A stretch of 64,000 bases of DNA from Margaritifera margaritifera (Eukaryota; Mollusca; Bivalvia; Unionida; Margaritiferidae): assembly GCA_029931535.1 (NCBI GenBank), contig JAQPZY010001418.1, positions 1,275,001 through 1,339,000 on the forward strand, in the 5' to 3' direction. This document shows positions 63,293-64,000 of the stretch, in pieces. Both the position numbers and the translations under genes were made by a program. The notes under the pieces are model-generated. The model was given only the letters and a program-made list of their open reading frames with translations, did no database searches and was not told where the DNA came from. The first letter of the stretch is position 1, and the number at the start of each line of letters is the position of its first letter.

Positions 63293-63791
63293 AGTGCTGA
63301 TAACATTGACAGTTTCTAAGTATACCAATCTGCATTTTCCCTGGAAACCAAATAAACGCTCAATAGAAGCGGACTTTTAAGATTGTAAGCAAACAAAAAC
63401 ATTATTGTCTAGAACGATTAATAGTATGAAGAGAGAAATGGATATTGTTGCATACGCACTGGAAAAATAAATCTAGAGTTCACCTTGTTACAAATATATA
63501 ACCCAAGGTAGGAAGGAGAATGGACAGACTGTGATGCGAGTAGCTGAAAAAATACCTCATGTTTCGAACAGAATGTTTATTTGAGTTATACGCTCAAACT
63601 AATCCTTTGTAGCACATCTTTCTTTCTGATTGCACAATAACAATTTCCGTGAAAAAGTACATGCTGTAAAATGGTATTTCGATAGCTGTATTTGAACTCT
63701 TTATCTGGCTGCTTACATGGCACTTTTTGTAGTCAGAGAAAAACATATTAGGATTTTGTACCCAGAATGTCTCGTTTTTTTGATTGGGATA

Positions 63792-64000
63792 TCATTTCCA
63801 GAAATCATGTTTAATCCAATCCGGCCCATACATAGATTAAACATTTTGTACCCTCCCTATTTTCTGGCAAGAAACGGAGAGAACGGTATATGTATCTATA
63901 TCCTGTACTTTAGAATTAAGAACATATTTCATTTTTAACAAAACCACAAAATACACTTTGGGAAAAATCATCAAACAGTAATGTAATCTAAAATTTGGAA
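63792..64000 (-). pseudogene. Copy-B counterpart of the 52896-53156 frame, broken, partial
   Basis: The minus strand keeps MYGPDWIKHDFWK and a stop at the same codon. An in-frame TAA lies just upstream (TTA in copy A), and the frame shifts further 5-prime. The sequence runs off the window. If the frame in copy A is a real exon, this is its dead paralogue. Confidence 0.35.

Larger units (their letters stand above)
56168..64000. repeat. Segmental duplication, copy B (direct, runs off the window)
   Basis: Collinear with 46637-53120, see that entry for landmarks. Copy B is longer over the same homologous span because of extra segments at about 57236-57308, 57915-58945, 59361-59602, 59925-60239, 60355-61085, 61258-61320 and 61876-62083, partly offset by the 1.06-kb segment it lacks. 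Nucleotide identity looks like roughly three quarters to four fifths in alignable parts, an impression only. Confidence 0.93.

Overview
The window looks like a gene-poor, AT-rich piece of a metazoan nuclear genome. It has long (TA)n, (GT)n, (CA)n, (GA)n, (TCTA)n and (ATT)n microsatellites, very many minisatellites, no bacterial-style operons, no long intact ORF, and one tandem C2H2 zinc-finger relic. This texture is typical of a large invertebrate genome. A mollusc, perhaps a cephalopod, is my best guess, but nothing in the window proves it. I find no gene that I would call intact and functional with confidence.

Layout. 0-7.3 kb: a 21-bp minisatellite, an old 160-bp duplication, and two inverted, decayed copies of an unidentified coding element (1.95-5.77 kb), the larger of which carries a 23-bp minisatellite; a further protein-like fragment and another 21-bp array follow. 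7.5-11.1 kb: microsatellite clusters, one strongly palindromic, a short open frame, and a 42-bp array with two spatially separated subfamilies. 11.1-21 kb: mostly unassigned AT-rich DNA with ancient dispersed-repeat pairs and 44-bp and 53-bp arrays. 21.8-23.9 kb: a large diverged 43-bp array. 24-36 kb: unassigned DNA, a distant repeat pair (27.4/32.4 kb) and the zinc-finger pseudogene at 29.2-29.9 kb. 36-39.1 kb: a dense block of tandem arrays including a conspicuously GC-rich ~210-bp duplication. 39-46.6 kb: microsatellites, a tRNA-like relic, a homogeneous 75-bp array and a 43-bp GC-rich triplication.

46.6-64 kb is dominated by one large direct segmental duplication. Copy A starts near 46637 and copy B near 56168, and B runs off the window end. 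The two copies can be followed base to base for more than 6 kb and differ by several 0.2-1 kb indels, by (TA)n tracts present in only one copy, and by minisatellites present in copy B where copy A has a single unit. Comparing the copies shows where tandem arrays arose from a known ancestral single unit, which is the most informative structure here. A short minus-strand open frame near the right edge of copy A has a decayed but clearly related counterpart in copy B and is the best candidate for a coding remnant of the duplicated segment.

All alignments were made by eye. Identities are impressions rather than measurements, and no database was consulted.
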